From JBBQDZ01 sp038237515 (lineage in GTDB: Bacteria; Actinomycetota; Thermoleophilia; Gaiellales; Gaiellaceae), in NCBI GenBank assembly GCA_038237515.1, contig JBBRYP010000022.1:1-55008 (forward strand): 55,008 bases of DNA, given 5' to 3'. The position numbers and the translations under genes were made by a program. Of the stretch, positions 46,755 to 55,008 are shown piece after piece (the stretch's first letter is position 1; each line of letters opens with the position of its first letter). Under the pieces are notes generated by a model. The model was not told the origin of the DNA. It ran no database searches and saw only the letters and a program-made list of their open reading frames with translations.

Positions 46755-47998
46755 TGCGCCGCGACCGCGGGACGATCTGGACGCTCGGGCTCGGGGCGTT
46801 CGGCCTCGCGTTCTCAATCACGACGACCGCCGCGTACCTGCCGTTCCTGCTCAGCCGGTTCACCCATTCGGGAACGCTGATCGGTCTCGTCCTCGGCGCC
46901 GAGGGCATCTTCGCGCTACTGGTGTCGCCCGTGATCGGGCCCTGGAGCGACTCGTTCCAGACGCCGCTCGGGCGGCGGCGGCCGTTCATGCTCGCCGCAC
47001 TCGGCCCGATGGCGTTCTTCCTGCTGCTCATGCCCTTCATGCCGAACCTCTGGGTGACTGCGCTCGTCGTGCTCGCGTTCTTCTTCGCGTACTACGTCTA
47101 CGAGACGCCGTACCGCGGCCTCTACCCCGATCTGCTCGACCAGTCCGTCTACGGTCGTGGGCAGAGCGTGCAGCACATCCTTCGCGGCGTCGCGTTGGGT
47201 GCGGCGCTCGTCGGGGGCGGATTCCTGCTCAAGGTGTGGTCGGCGTCGCCCTTCGTGATCGCTGCGGTCGCCACGACCGCCGCCTGCGGCCTCGTGATTC
47301 TGCGCGTGCGCGAGGAGCCCGGGCAGCACAAGCGCGTGTTCGAAGGCGTCGGCGCCTATGTCTCGCGCAGCTGGTGCCTGCTGCGCGAGGAGGCGGACGT
47401 CCGTCGCTTCCTCATCTGCAACGCCGCATGGGAGGGAACCTTCGCGGCGATGCGGACCTTCGTCGTCCTCTACATCACCGTGGGGCTCGGCCAGTCGAAG
47501 GCGATCTCCTCCGCCGTCCTCGGCGCCGTCGCGACCGGCTACGTGATCGCGGCCGTCGCCGCCGGCCGGCTGGGCGACCGCTTCGGGCTCGGGCGGGTGA
47601 TCTTCTTCGCCTCGTTTCTCTACGGCGGCGGGCTCCTCTGCGGAGGCCTGGCACGCCAGTGGCACACGTGGTACTTCGGACTGATCGTGCCGGTCGCGGT
47701 CGCTGGCGGGACGGTGATGACGCTTGCCTGGGGGCTTCTCTTCAAGCTCACCCCCGCGCAGCACCGGGGGGCGATCTCCGGGCTCGCGACGACGACGAAG
47801 GGCGTCGGGTTACTGCTCGGGGCGCCGATCGCGGGGCTCGCGATCGACCTGGCGCGCCCGTACCTGCACGCGACCGACGGGTATCAGATCCTCTTTCCGC
47901 TCTGCGGCATCCCGATCCTGGCGGCGATACCTCTCGTCGCGTCCCTCGTGGGCGTCGAGGCGCGCGCTACCGGCACACCTGAACCGCAGCCCGGCTGA
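46751..47998 (+). CDS. MFS transporter
   Basis: 415 residues, 12 predicted transmembrane helices. The loop GPWSDSFQTPLGRRRPFML between helices 2 and 3 matches the GxxxD-RxGRR signature, and the protein resembles sugar/cation symporters of the GPH/SLC45 type. A repeated motif GRLGDRFGLGRV is between helices 8 and 9. GTG 46751 overlaps the TetR stop, so they form an operon; ATG 46754 is also possible. Substrate unknown. Confidence 0.9.
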   Translation: MMRRDRGTIWTLGLGAFGLAFSITTTAAYLPFLLSRFTHSGTLIGLVLGAEGIFALLVSPVIGPWSDSFQTPLGRRRPFMLAALGPMAFFLLLMPFMPNLWVTALVVLAFFFAYYVYETPYRGLYPDLLDQSVYGRGQSVQHILRGVALGAALVGGGFLLKVWSASPFVIAAVATTAACGLVILRVREEPGQHKRVFEGVGAYVSRSWCLLREEADVRRFLICNAAWEGTFAAMRTFVVLYITVGLGQSKAISSAVLGAVATGYVIAAVAAGRLGDRFGLGRVIFFASFLYGGGLLCGGLARQWHTWYFGLIVPVAVAGGTVMTLAWGLLFKLTPAQHRGAISGLATTTKGVGLLLGAPIAGLAIDLARPYLHATDGYQILFPLCGIPILAAIPLVASLVGVEARATGTPEPQPG

Positions 47999-48455
47999 GC
48001 CCGAAGCCCCAGACCTTCCCCTGGTAGACGTAGAAGGTCGAGGCGACACCGCCCCGGCGCTGCGTGAGCGCCGTGTAGGAGCGGCAGCGCGTGCCGCGGA
48101 TGCGGGTGTAGAGGGTCGTGACGCGCGTGGAGAGATCGCCGACGCGGAGGCGCCCGGAGGTGTGCCAGCTCGAAGGTGAGTAGAGGGTGAAGACGGCGGC
48201 GACGCGGCCTCCTCGAAACTCGACGCCGGCTCCCTGGGGCGTGAAGGGGGCGTAGTTGAAGTACCAGGTCGTGTAGGCGCAGCTCCGGCAGCTTCCGAAG
48301 GCCGTTCCCCAGAGAGCGCGCACGCGGCCCGGCGAATCGCCGAGGCGAACGCCGCCGAGGCTCGTGCCGGGGACGAAGAGGCCCGCAGGCGGCGGGCCGG
48401 CAGCCGCCGCGCCGGTGACGGCAACGACGGCGAGAGCCACGGCGAGCACGCGCAT
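47967..48455 (-). CDS. Secreted protein of unknown function
   Basis: 162 residues from ATG 48455 (ATG 48470 possible). Signal peptide MRVLAVALAVVAVTGAAAAG. The mature part starts with LFVPGTSLGGVRLGDSPGRVRALWG, a pattern seen in small exported proteins of actinobacteria, and has three or four Cys (FGSCRSCAY, RGTRCRSY, VQVCR) that could form disulfides. The 3' end overlaps the MFS gene by 32 bp; the 5' end abuts the divergent cupin gene. Confidence 0.75.
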   Translation of the reverse strand: MRVLAVALAVVAVTGAAAAGPPPAGLFVPGTSLGGVRLGDSPGRVRALWGTAFGSCRSCAYTTWYFNYAPFTPQGAGVEFRGGRVAAVFTLYSPSSWHTSGRLRVGDLSTRVTTLYTRIRGTRCRSYTALTQRRGGVASTFYVYQGKVWGFGLSRAAVQVCR

Positions 48456-48468
48456 TAGGATCCGAATC

Positions 48469-48933
48469 ATGCAGGTCTTCAGCTTGCACGCAGATCCCGA
48501 CTGGGAGGTCGAGGGCGACCGCGAGGGCTACCGGCACCGGCGCGTCGCCATCGGACGGCGCCTCGACGCGAAGCTCGTCGGAGGGACGCTCTACGAGCTG
48601 CCGGCGGGCGAGGCGACGTGGCCCTACCACTACGAGCTCGGTTGCGAGGAGATGCTGATCGTCGTCTCGGGTCGCCCGACGTTGCGCACCCCGGACGGGG
48701 AGCGCGAGCTGGGGCCGTGGGACGCCGTCGTCTTTCCCGAGGGGCCCGAGGGGGCGCACGCCGTGACGAACCGTTCCGGGGAGACCGTTCGGTTGCTGAT
48801 CGTGTCGTCGAAGTCGCCGCTTGCCGTCGTCCACTACCCCGACAGCGGCAAGGTCGGCATCTGGACGCGAGAGGGCGGGTACGAGGCGATGCTCCGGACG
48901 GAGCCCGAACTCGACTACTGGGAGGGCGAGTGA
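48469..48933 (+). CDS. Cupin-domain protein, first of a tandem pair
   Basis: 154 residues, single cupin. Cupin motif 1 region is YHYELGCEEMLIVVSGRPTLRTPDG and motif 2 region WDAVVFPEGPEGAHAVTN, with His/Glu metal ligands. ATG 48469 preceded by TAGGAT 7 nt upstream, probably leaderless. It is clearly paralogous to the next gene (shared LIV-SGRPTLR, FPEGP-GAH, YPDSGK, DYWEGE). Possible sugar or small-ligand binding; no catalytic role can be assigned. Confidence 0.88.
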   Translation: MQVFSLHADPDWEVEGDREGYRHRRVAIGRRLDAKLVGGTLYELPAGEATWPYHYELGCEEMLIVVSGRPTLRTPDGERELGPWDAVVFPEGPEGAHAVTNRSGETVRLLIVSSKSPLAVVHYPDSGKVGIWTREGGYEAMLRTEPELDYWEGE

Positions 48934-49397
48934 CGGTCTTCAACCTCCGCGACGGCGAACTCGAAGCGGGTTTCCTCGATCGCCCCGGCTACGACTGGCG
49001 GTCGGCGAGGCTCGGCGCTCGCTTCGGCGCGCGCCTGCTCGGGATGAGCGTCTACGAGCTCGATCCTGGGCGCCGCAGCTTCCCGCACCACTACCACCTC
49101 GGCATCGAGGAATGGCTGATCGTCCTGTCGGGACGGCCGACGCTCCGGTGCGCCGACCGCGGGCGGGAGCTGGCCCCGGGCGACGTCGTCGTCTTCCCGG
49201 AGGGCCCCGCGGGGGCCCATCAGGTGCGAAACGACGGCGAGGAGCCGGCCAGGTTCGCGATCCTGTCCAACCTGCCGACACTCGCCGCGGCGGTCTATCC
49301 CGACAGCGGCAAGCTCGGCGTCAGAGCCCCGGCGCTCCAGGAGCAGCACCTGGTGCGCGACTCGCCCCAGGTCGACTACTGGGAGGGGGAGGAGTAG
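48930..49397 (+). CDS. Cupin-domain protein, second of a tandem pair
   Basis: 155 residues from GTG 48930, overlapping the first cupin gene by 4 bp. Motifs FPHHYHLGIEEWLIVLSGRPTLRCAD and GDVVVFPEGPAGAHQVRN. A tandem duplication of the upstream gene, retaining the ligands (HHYHLGIEE, H in GAH). The two products could form a heteromer. C-terminus VDYWEGEE. Confidence 0.88.
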   Translation: MTVFNLRDGELEAGFLDRPGYDWRSARLGARFGARLLGMSVYELDPGRRSFPHHYHLGIEEWLIVLSGRPTLRCADRGRELAPGDVVVFPEGPAGAHQVRNDGEEPARFAILSNLPTLAAAVYPDSGKLGVRAPALQEQHLVRDSPQVDYWEGEE

Positions 49398-49491
49398 CGT
49401 CCGAGCGGCGCGCGGCGAGGGGCGAGCGGCGCGCGGGGAGGAAAGTGATGGCGGGTATGCGACGGGGCGGGCAAGAAGCGCCTCACGTTGT

Positions 49492-49603
49492 CGAGGGACT
49501 GTCCCTCGGCAATGGCTTCGGCGGACGTTGTCGTAGGGACGGCGCAGGGACTGCCCTTCGGCCATGGCCGGGGCCGACCTGTTCGAGGGACTGTCCGTCG
49601 GCC
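49492..49603. repeat. Three spaced copies of a GGGACTGTCC-type palindromic motif
   Basis: In the 227-bp gap 49398-49624, units at 49492-49510 (CGAGGGACTGTCCCTCGGC), 49544-49563 (GCAGGGACTGCCCTTCGGCC) and 49584-49603 (CGAGGGACTGTCCGTCGGCC). The first forms a perfect 7-bp hairpin with loop CTG. A degenerate fourth (TCGTAGGGAC) lies near 49530. No gene is seen in the gap. Confidence 0.6.
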
Positions 49604-49624
49604 AGGCTCTCTCGGGTGAGCCGG

Positions 49625-50842
49625 CTAGACCGCGTGCTGTGCGAGCGCCGGTGCCCACGAGGCGAGCGGCGACACGTCGCCGTCACGGCCGTTCAGCCGG
49701 CGATATCCGAGTGCATGCTCGGCCTGCATCAGTTTGTGGATCTGCGTCGTTCCCTCGTAGATGATCGGCGCCCGGGCGTTGCGGAAGTACCGCTCGATCC
49801 CGTACTCGGCGCTGTAGCCGTACGAGCCGAAGACCTGGATCGCCATGTGCGCGGCCTCGAAGGCGCTCTCGGTCGCGTGCCACTTGGCGAGCGAGGTTTC
49901 GCGGGTGTTGCGGCGGCCCTCGTCCTTCATCCACGCCGCCTGCATGACGAGGAGCTTCGAGGTCTCGTAGCTGAGCACCATCTTCGCGATCATGTCCTGG
50001 ACGAACTGGTAGCGGCCGATCGCCTGCCCGAACGTCTCGCGCTCACGCGCGTACTCGACAGAGCGCTCGAGGCAGGCGCGCACGACGCCGCAGGCGCCGG
50101 CGGCGACGGTGAAGCGGCCCTGGTCGAGGCCGTACATCGCGATCTCGAAGCCCTGACCCTCCTCGCCGACGAGATTCTCCGCCGGCACCTCGACGTTCTC
50201 GAAGAAGAGCTCGCCCGTCGAGCCCGCCCAGATGCCGAGCTTGTTCTCCGTGTCCTGTGTGGAGAAGCCCGGCCAGCCCTTCTCGAGGACGAAGGCGGAG
50301 ATGCCCCTGTGCTTCGCGGACGGGTTGGTCTTCGCGAAGACGAGCGCGTGGTCGGCGACGCTCGCGTAGGAGATCCAGTTCTTCTGCCCGTTCAGGAGAT
50401 AGGTGTCGCCCTCCCGCCGGGCCGTGGCGCGCATCGCTGCGACGTCGGAGCCCGCGCCTGGCTCGGTCAGCCCGAAGCAGGCGAGCTTCTCGCCGCGTGC
50501 CTGCGGTGTGAGGTACCGCTGCTTCTGCTCCTCCGTCCCATAGCGGAGGAGCGACAGGGAGTTGAGCCCGACGTGCACCGAGATCAGTGTTCGGAAAGCC
50601 GCCTCGCCGCGCTCGATCTCCTCGCAGGCGAGCGCCTCGCTGACGAAGTCGAGGCCGGCGCCGCCGTACTCCTCGGGGATGACGATCCCGAGGATTCCCA
50701 GCTCGGCCATTCCCTCGATCAGGGACATGTCCAAGCGGTGGGCGACGTCGTTCTCGACCGCCACCGGCAGCACCCGCTCGTCGACGAACGCCCGAACCGT
50801 GTCCTGGATCAGCCGCTGCTCGTCGGTCAGGCCGAAGTCCAC
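49625..50842 (-). CDS. Acyl-CoA dehydrogenase
   Basis: 405 residues. N-terminal helices MDFGLTDEQRLIQDTVRAFVDE; signature CFGLTEPGAGSDVAAM (FAD/substrate), WISYASVADHALVFAKT; catalytic Glu in APIIYEGTTQIHKLM; QVFGSYGYSAEY. FAD-dependent alpha,beta-dehydrogenation of acyl-CoA; chain length not predictable. 9 bp downstream of the membrane protein gene on the same strand, so probably in an operon with it. It should pass electrons to ETF. Confidence 0.94.
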   Translation of the reverse strand: MDFGLTDEQRLIQDTVRAFVDERVLPVAVENDVAHRLDMSLIEGMAELGILGIVIPEEYGGAGLDFVSEALACEEIERGEAAFRTLISVHVGLNSLSLLRYGTEEQKQRYLTPQARGEKLACFGLTEPGAGSDVAAMRATARREGDTYLLNGQKNWISYASVADHALVFAKTNPSAKHRGISAFVLEKGWPGFSTQDTENKLGIWAGSTGELFFENVEVPAENLVGEEGQGFEIAMYGLDQGRFTVAAGACGVVRACLERSVEYARERETFGQAIGRYQFVQDMIAKMVLSYETSKLLVMQAAWMKDEGRRNTRETSLAKWHATESAFEAAHMAIQVFGSYGYSAEYGIERYFRNARAPIIYEGTTQIHKLMQAEHALGYRRLNGRDGDVSPLASWAPALAQHAV

Positions 50843-50851
50843 GGCGGCAGC

Positions 50852-51433
50852 CTAGAAGAGCGGCACCCCGGGCTGCCGCAGGAACCAGAGGCCGCTCGTC
50901 CACCAAACGGCAATCAGGACGGCGAAGAGCAGCGAGCCGGCGAGCGGGAGCACCCAGGGCGGGAAGCGGTGCATCCGCACGATCAGCACCTTCGCCGCGA
51001 AGGCCCCGTAGAGCGCCGTGCCGAAGAAGGAGTGGATCGCTAGACGGGTGTCGTAGGTCTGGAACCCGAGCTTGAAGACGCAGTGGTAGGCGACGGGGAT
51101 GGTCGCCGCGAACGCCAGGCGGCCCGCGTAGCGGTGGACGACGTTGATGAAGCGCGGTCGCGGCCAGGGCAGCTTCCGGAAGATCCATGCCGCAGTGAAG
51201 AGCTGCGTGAGGCCGAGCGCGAGCGCTGCGGTTGCGAACCATGTCTTCAGGTGGATCGGGTCGGTGAAGAAGAGCCGGAAGTACCCGCCCGGGTAGGTGG
51301 TCGGATCGATCGTCGACTCGCGCGCCAGGATGCCGAGCGTTTCCGCGACCACGAGCCCGGCGAGGAGCGGGACGAAGAGATGCCAGGCCGGCCGTCGTGC
51401 GCGGGAGGCGGTGGAATGGGCGGTGATCGCCAC
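50852..51433 (-). CDS. Four-helix membrane protein (DUF6529-like, possible b-type cytochrome)
   Basis: 193 residues from GTG 51433. Four or five transmembrane helices: FVPLLAGLVVAETLGIL, TWFATAALALGLTQLFTAAW, LAFAATIPVAYHCVFKL, FFGTALYGAFAAKVLIV, VLPLAGSLLFAVLIAVWW. Conserved-looking histidines in NVVHRYAGRLAF, YHC, AIHSFFG and VRMHRFP could bind heme, as in cytochrome b561-like folds; that is inference. Co-transcribed with the acyl-CoA dehydrogenase, which suggests a role in membrane electron flow. Confidence 0.75.
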   Translation of the reverse strand: MAITAHSTASRARRPAWHLFVPLLAGLVVAETLGILARESTIDPTTYPGGYFRLFFTDPIHLKTWFATAALALGLTQLFTAAWIFRKLPWPRPRFINVVHRYAGRLAFAATIPVAYHCVFKLGFQTYDTRLAIHSFFGTALYGAFAAKVLIVRMHRFPPWVLPLAGSLLFAVLIAVWWTSGLWFLRQPGVPLF

Positions 51434-51478
51434 TCGGCTATCGAACTCCGGCGCGCGTGGCAAGTCAAGCTCGGACGC

Positions 51479-51523
51479 TTGACGGTCGCTGCAGCCGAGC
51501 CTACGATTGACTGACCAGTCAAT
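51479..51523 (+). promoter_or_regulatory. Promoter with overlapping TetR-type operator
   Basis: TTGACG (51479-51484), 17-bp spacer, TACGAT (51502-51507). The perfect 18-bp palindrome ATTGACTGACCAGTCAAT (51506-51523) overlaps the -10 end and the predicted start site. The layout is that of a repressor operator; a TetR protein, possibly the one at 46131, is the likely ligand. Confidence 0.7.
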
Positions 51524-51532
51524 CGAGTCCGG

Positions 51533-52723
<1,191 letters not shown>

Positions 52724-52891
52724 GCTTCCGGACAGCCTGAGGGCATGTCCCGAGGGTGCATGGTGACGCGCGCCGTGCGTCGTGCTTCCGTCCACCAGGC
52801 CCACCTTCCTGACCGGCCGAGGATCGGTCGCCACCCGGGTGGCCCGCGAAGCGCCGGGAGGACGCCTTGGCGGCCGCTAGAATCTGAAACC

Positions 52892-54871
52892 TTGGCTCCC
52901 AGGGCTCGCACTTCGGCTGCTCTTCTCCGGGAGCAGCGCCGGCGGAAGGCCCGTCGGGCGCAGCTCGCCCGCCGCTCCGCACTCGCCCTTGCCCTGCTGC
53001 TCGTCCTCGCAGGTGTCCTGCTCGGCTTCGCGTACGCCGGCTCGCCCGCGACGATCGCCGACGGCGTGCGCATCGCAGGCGTGGACGTGGGCGGCCTCAC
53101 GACCCACCAGGCTCGAAGCAAGCTCGAGCGGCGCTGGCGGACGCTCGCGGGCACGCCCGCCGTCTTTCTCGCCGGGGGCCGTCGCTGGCGCATCCGGCCG
53201 GCCGCGGTCGGGCTGCGCGTCGACTGGGCGGCGGCCGTCGCGGCGGCGCGCCGGGACGGGGACGGCTTCGGCCCCGTCCGCGGCTTCCGGCGCCTGGGGG
53301 TCAGATTCTTCGGGGCCGACGTCTCGCCGCCCGCGCAGGTCTACGAGCCGGCGCTGAACGTCAGGCTCGGCACGATTGCGCGTGCGACCGGACGGCCGCA
53401 CCGCGAGGCGGCGATCGTCCTCACCGGCCTCCGCACGTCGATCGCTCCTGCGCGAACGGGTCACGTCCTCGACCGGCGCACCGCGGCAGACGCGGTCGTC
53501 CGGGCACTCTCGGCTTTCGAGCGGTCGACCGTCGTGCTCCCCTATCGCGACGACGCCCCGACGGTGACGGCGGCCGACCTGCGGCCGACCCTCAGGCAGG
53601 CGAGGACCGCCCTGTCGAGGCCGGTGCGGCTTGCCTTCGGCACCACCTATCTCCGGGTGCCGCGCTGGCGCCTCGCGCAGCTCCTCGAGTTCCCCGCCCG
53701 CGGCACGCGCAAGCTCAAGATCGCAGGCAAGGGCGCAGACGGGTTCTTCGGGCGGCTCGCGCACTTCGTCGACCGCTCGCCGTCGAACGCAACCTTCGCC
53801 GTCTACTCCGACGGTGTCCGCATCGTTCCGGACAAGGAGGGACGCACCCTCGACGTGCCTGCGACCGCGCAGTCGCTGCTCAGGGCCGCCCTCTCGCCGG
53901 CAAGACGAGTGGCGAGGCTCGTCGTCGACACGAAGCAGGCGGAGCGGACGACCGCCGGCGCGCGGGCGATGGGGATCACCGGGCTCGTCGGCGCCTACAC
54001 CACGACCTACGGGGGCGAACCAAACCGGATCCACAACGTCCAGCTCGTCGCCCACCTGATCGACAACCACCTGATCGGCCCCGGTCAGGAGTTCTCGTTC
54101 AACCAGACGACCGGCGAGCGCACGGCCGAAAAGGGGTTCCTCGAGGCTCCTGTGATCATCAACGGCGAGCTCGGGACGGGCCTCGGTGGGGGCGTCTGCC
54201 AGGTCTCGACGACGACCTTCAACGCCGCCTACGAGGCGGGGCTGGGCATCACGGCGCGGACGAACCACTCGCTCTACATCAGCCATTACCCGCAGGGCCG
54301 CGACGCCACGGTCAACTATCCCGACACCGACCTCCGCTTCGTCAACGACACGGGCCATTGGCTGCTCGTCCGCACGTGGGTCGGCTCCGACTCGTTGACG
54401 GTCGCCCTCTACGGGACGCCGCAGCACCGGAAGATCGAGAGCGAGACCTCACCGCTTGCCACCACCGGCCCGCCTCCCGTCAACTCGATCCCCGACCCCG
54501 ACCTCTACGTCGGGGAGAAGGTGGTCCAGTCATCGGGTTCCCCCTCCCTTGCGACGAGCGTTCATCGGAAGGTCTACGACGCCAACGGCAAGCTGCTCCA
54601 CGACACCACGTGGTACTCGTCCTACCGGGCGGAGCCTGAGGAGGTGCTCGTGGGGACGAAGCCGAAGCCCAAGCCGAAGCCTGCGCCTCCGGTCACCACG
54701 ACGACGACGAGCACGGAGACCACGGGAACGACGACGGCGACGGACACGACGGGGACGACGACGGAGCCCACGACCACCACCGAACCCGCGACCACCACGG
54801 AACCGGCGCCGACGACCGGGCCGGCGACGACCACGGAGCCTGCCTCGACCGGCCCCGCCGGCGGTTTCTAG
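52892..54871 (+). CDS. Envelope protein with peptidoglycan-binding, VanW and G5 domains
   Basis: About 659 residues from TTG 52892, 8 nt after TAGAAT (possible leaderless start). Basic cytoplasmic N-terminus, one transmembrane helix (LALALLLVLAGVLLGFAYA), a PG_binding_4-like region with repeated halves (about 60-340), a VanW domain (about 365-500: GAYTTTYGG, GQEFSFNQTTGERTAEKGF, GTGLGGGVCQVSTTTFNAAY) and a G5 domain (about 535-585). It ends in a Thr/Glu/Pro-rich low-complexity tail (repeats of TTTEP). VanW proteins accompany vancomycin-resistance clusters but most, like this one, lie elsewhere and have unknown wall functions. Confidence 0.92.
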   Translation: MAPRARTSAALLREQRRRKARRAQLARRSALALALLLVLAGVLLGFAYAGSPATIADGVRIAGVDVGGLTTHQARSKLERRWRTLAGTPAVFLAGGRRWRIRPAAVGLRVDWAAAVAAARRDGDGFGPVRGFRRLGVRFFGADVSPPAQVYEPALNVRLGTIARATGRPHREAAIVLTGLRTSIAPARTGHVLDRRTAADAVVRALSAFERSTVVLPYRDDAPTVTAADLRPTLRQARTALSRPVRLAFGTTYLRVPRWRLAQLLEFPARGTRKLKIAGKGADGFFGRLAHFVDRSPSNATFAVYSDGVRIVPDKEGRTLDVPATAQSLLRAALSPARRVARLVVDTKQAERTTAGARAMGITGLVGAYTTTYGGEPNRIHNVQLVAHLIDNHLIGPGQEFSFNQTTGERTAEKGFLEAPVIINGELGTGLGGGVCQVSTTTFNAAYEAGLGITARTNHSLYISHYPQGRDATVNYPDTDLRFVNDTGHWLLVRTWVGSDSLTVALYGTPQHRKIESETSPLATTGPPPVNSIPDPDLYVGEKVVQSSGSPSLATSVHRKVYDANGKLLHDTTWYSSYRAEPEEVLVGTKPKPKPKPAPPVTTTTTSTETTGTTTATDTTGTTTEPTTTTEPATTTEPAPTTGPATTTEPASTGPAGGF

Positions 54872-54974
54872 TGCGGCCTCTCATAACGTTCGACCGGAAA
54901 CGAAGGGCAGGTGGAGGCCGCACTACTCGGCCGCTTCGCGGCCGCCGGCCGCAGAGCGGCCGGAATAGTGCGGC
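54869..54974. terminator. Compound palindromic region after the VanW gene
   Basis: A perfect 12-bp inverted repeat TAGTGCGGCCTC/GAGGCCGCACTA brackets a 33-nt loop and includes the VanW stop codon. Its right arm is reused in a second palindrome of 58 bp (54917-54974; arms GCCGCACTA/TAGTGCGGC) that contains two GC-rich hairpins (CGGCCGC-TTC-GCGGCCG and CCGGCCGC-AGA-GCGGCCGG). Alternative pairings are possible. No gene is seen from 54872 to the window end. Confidence 0.6.
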
Positions 54975-55008
54975 GTCGGCGAACCGTCAGTTTCGAGCGA
55001 AACGTTGG

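Overview
The window is 55 kb of high-GC bacterial chromosome. Gene content (Ku, many GTG/TTG starts, leaderless-looking promoters, zinc-binding forms of L36, S4 and S14, VanW/G5 and NlpC/P60 envelope proteins, several acyl-CoA enzymes) suggests an actinobacterium, plausibly of the Thermoleophilia/Gaiellales type. That placement is inference, not a database result.

Layout. 1-2.9 kb is the 3' part of rpoC, closed by a strong hairpin. 2.9-6.5 kb holds a PIN toxin/antitoxin pair, a secreted protein of unknown function and a GAF-GGDEF diguanylate cyclase, which separate rpoC from the str operon. 6.7-27.7 kb is one long co-directional block: rpsL-rpsG-fusA-tuf, then S10-spc-alpha from rpsJ to rplQ with secY, adk, map and rpoA. 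Most junctions overlap or nearly touch. infA is missing from its usual place between map and rpmJ. 27.7-35.2 kb has a decayed beta-propeller gene, a small VIT/CCC1-like membrane protein, a secreted cyclophilin, truA, a HAD phosphatase, ligA and a frameshifted dacB. 35.2-38.7 kb has a NarL-type regulator and two divergent secreted cell-wall proteins that share a coiled-coil module but carry different catalytic domains (3D and NlpC/P60). 38.7-46 kb has an acyl-CoA synthetase, Ku, a 55-residue HTH protein behind an intrinsic terminator, an alpha/beta hydrolase, a Nif3-like protein, tRNA-Pro(CGG), DoxX, a HAD hydrolase and a CaiB-type CoA transferase. 46-55 kb has a TetR regulator with an MFS transporter, tandem cupins, two acyl-CoA dehydrogenases (one behind a promoter overlapped by a perfect palindrome), a 4-TM membrane protein and a VanW/G5 protein.

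The most unusual feature is a family of four ~165-bp elements, all in the same orientation, inserted only inside the ribosomal-protein operon (rplV/rpsC, rpsC/rplP, rplX/rplE, rplR/rpsE). They share a core sequence and a hairpin architecture whose stems change sequence in a compensatory way, which argues for a structured RNA. Two copies have terminal inverted repeats that begin at the upstream stop codon and end at the downstream start codon. Other notable points are a ~225-residue extension on S17, likely widespread leaderless initiation at single genes, a possible AUC start codon, and an attenuator-like leader.
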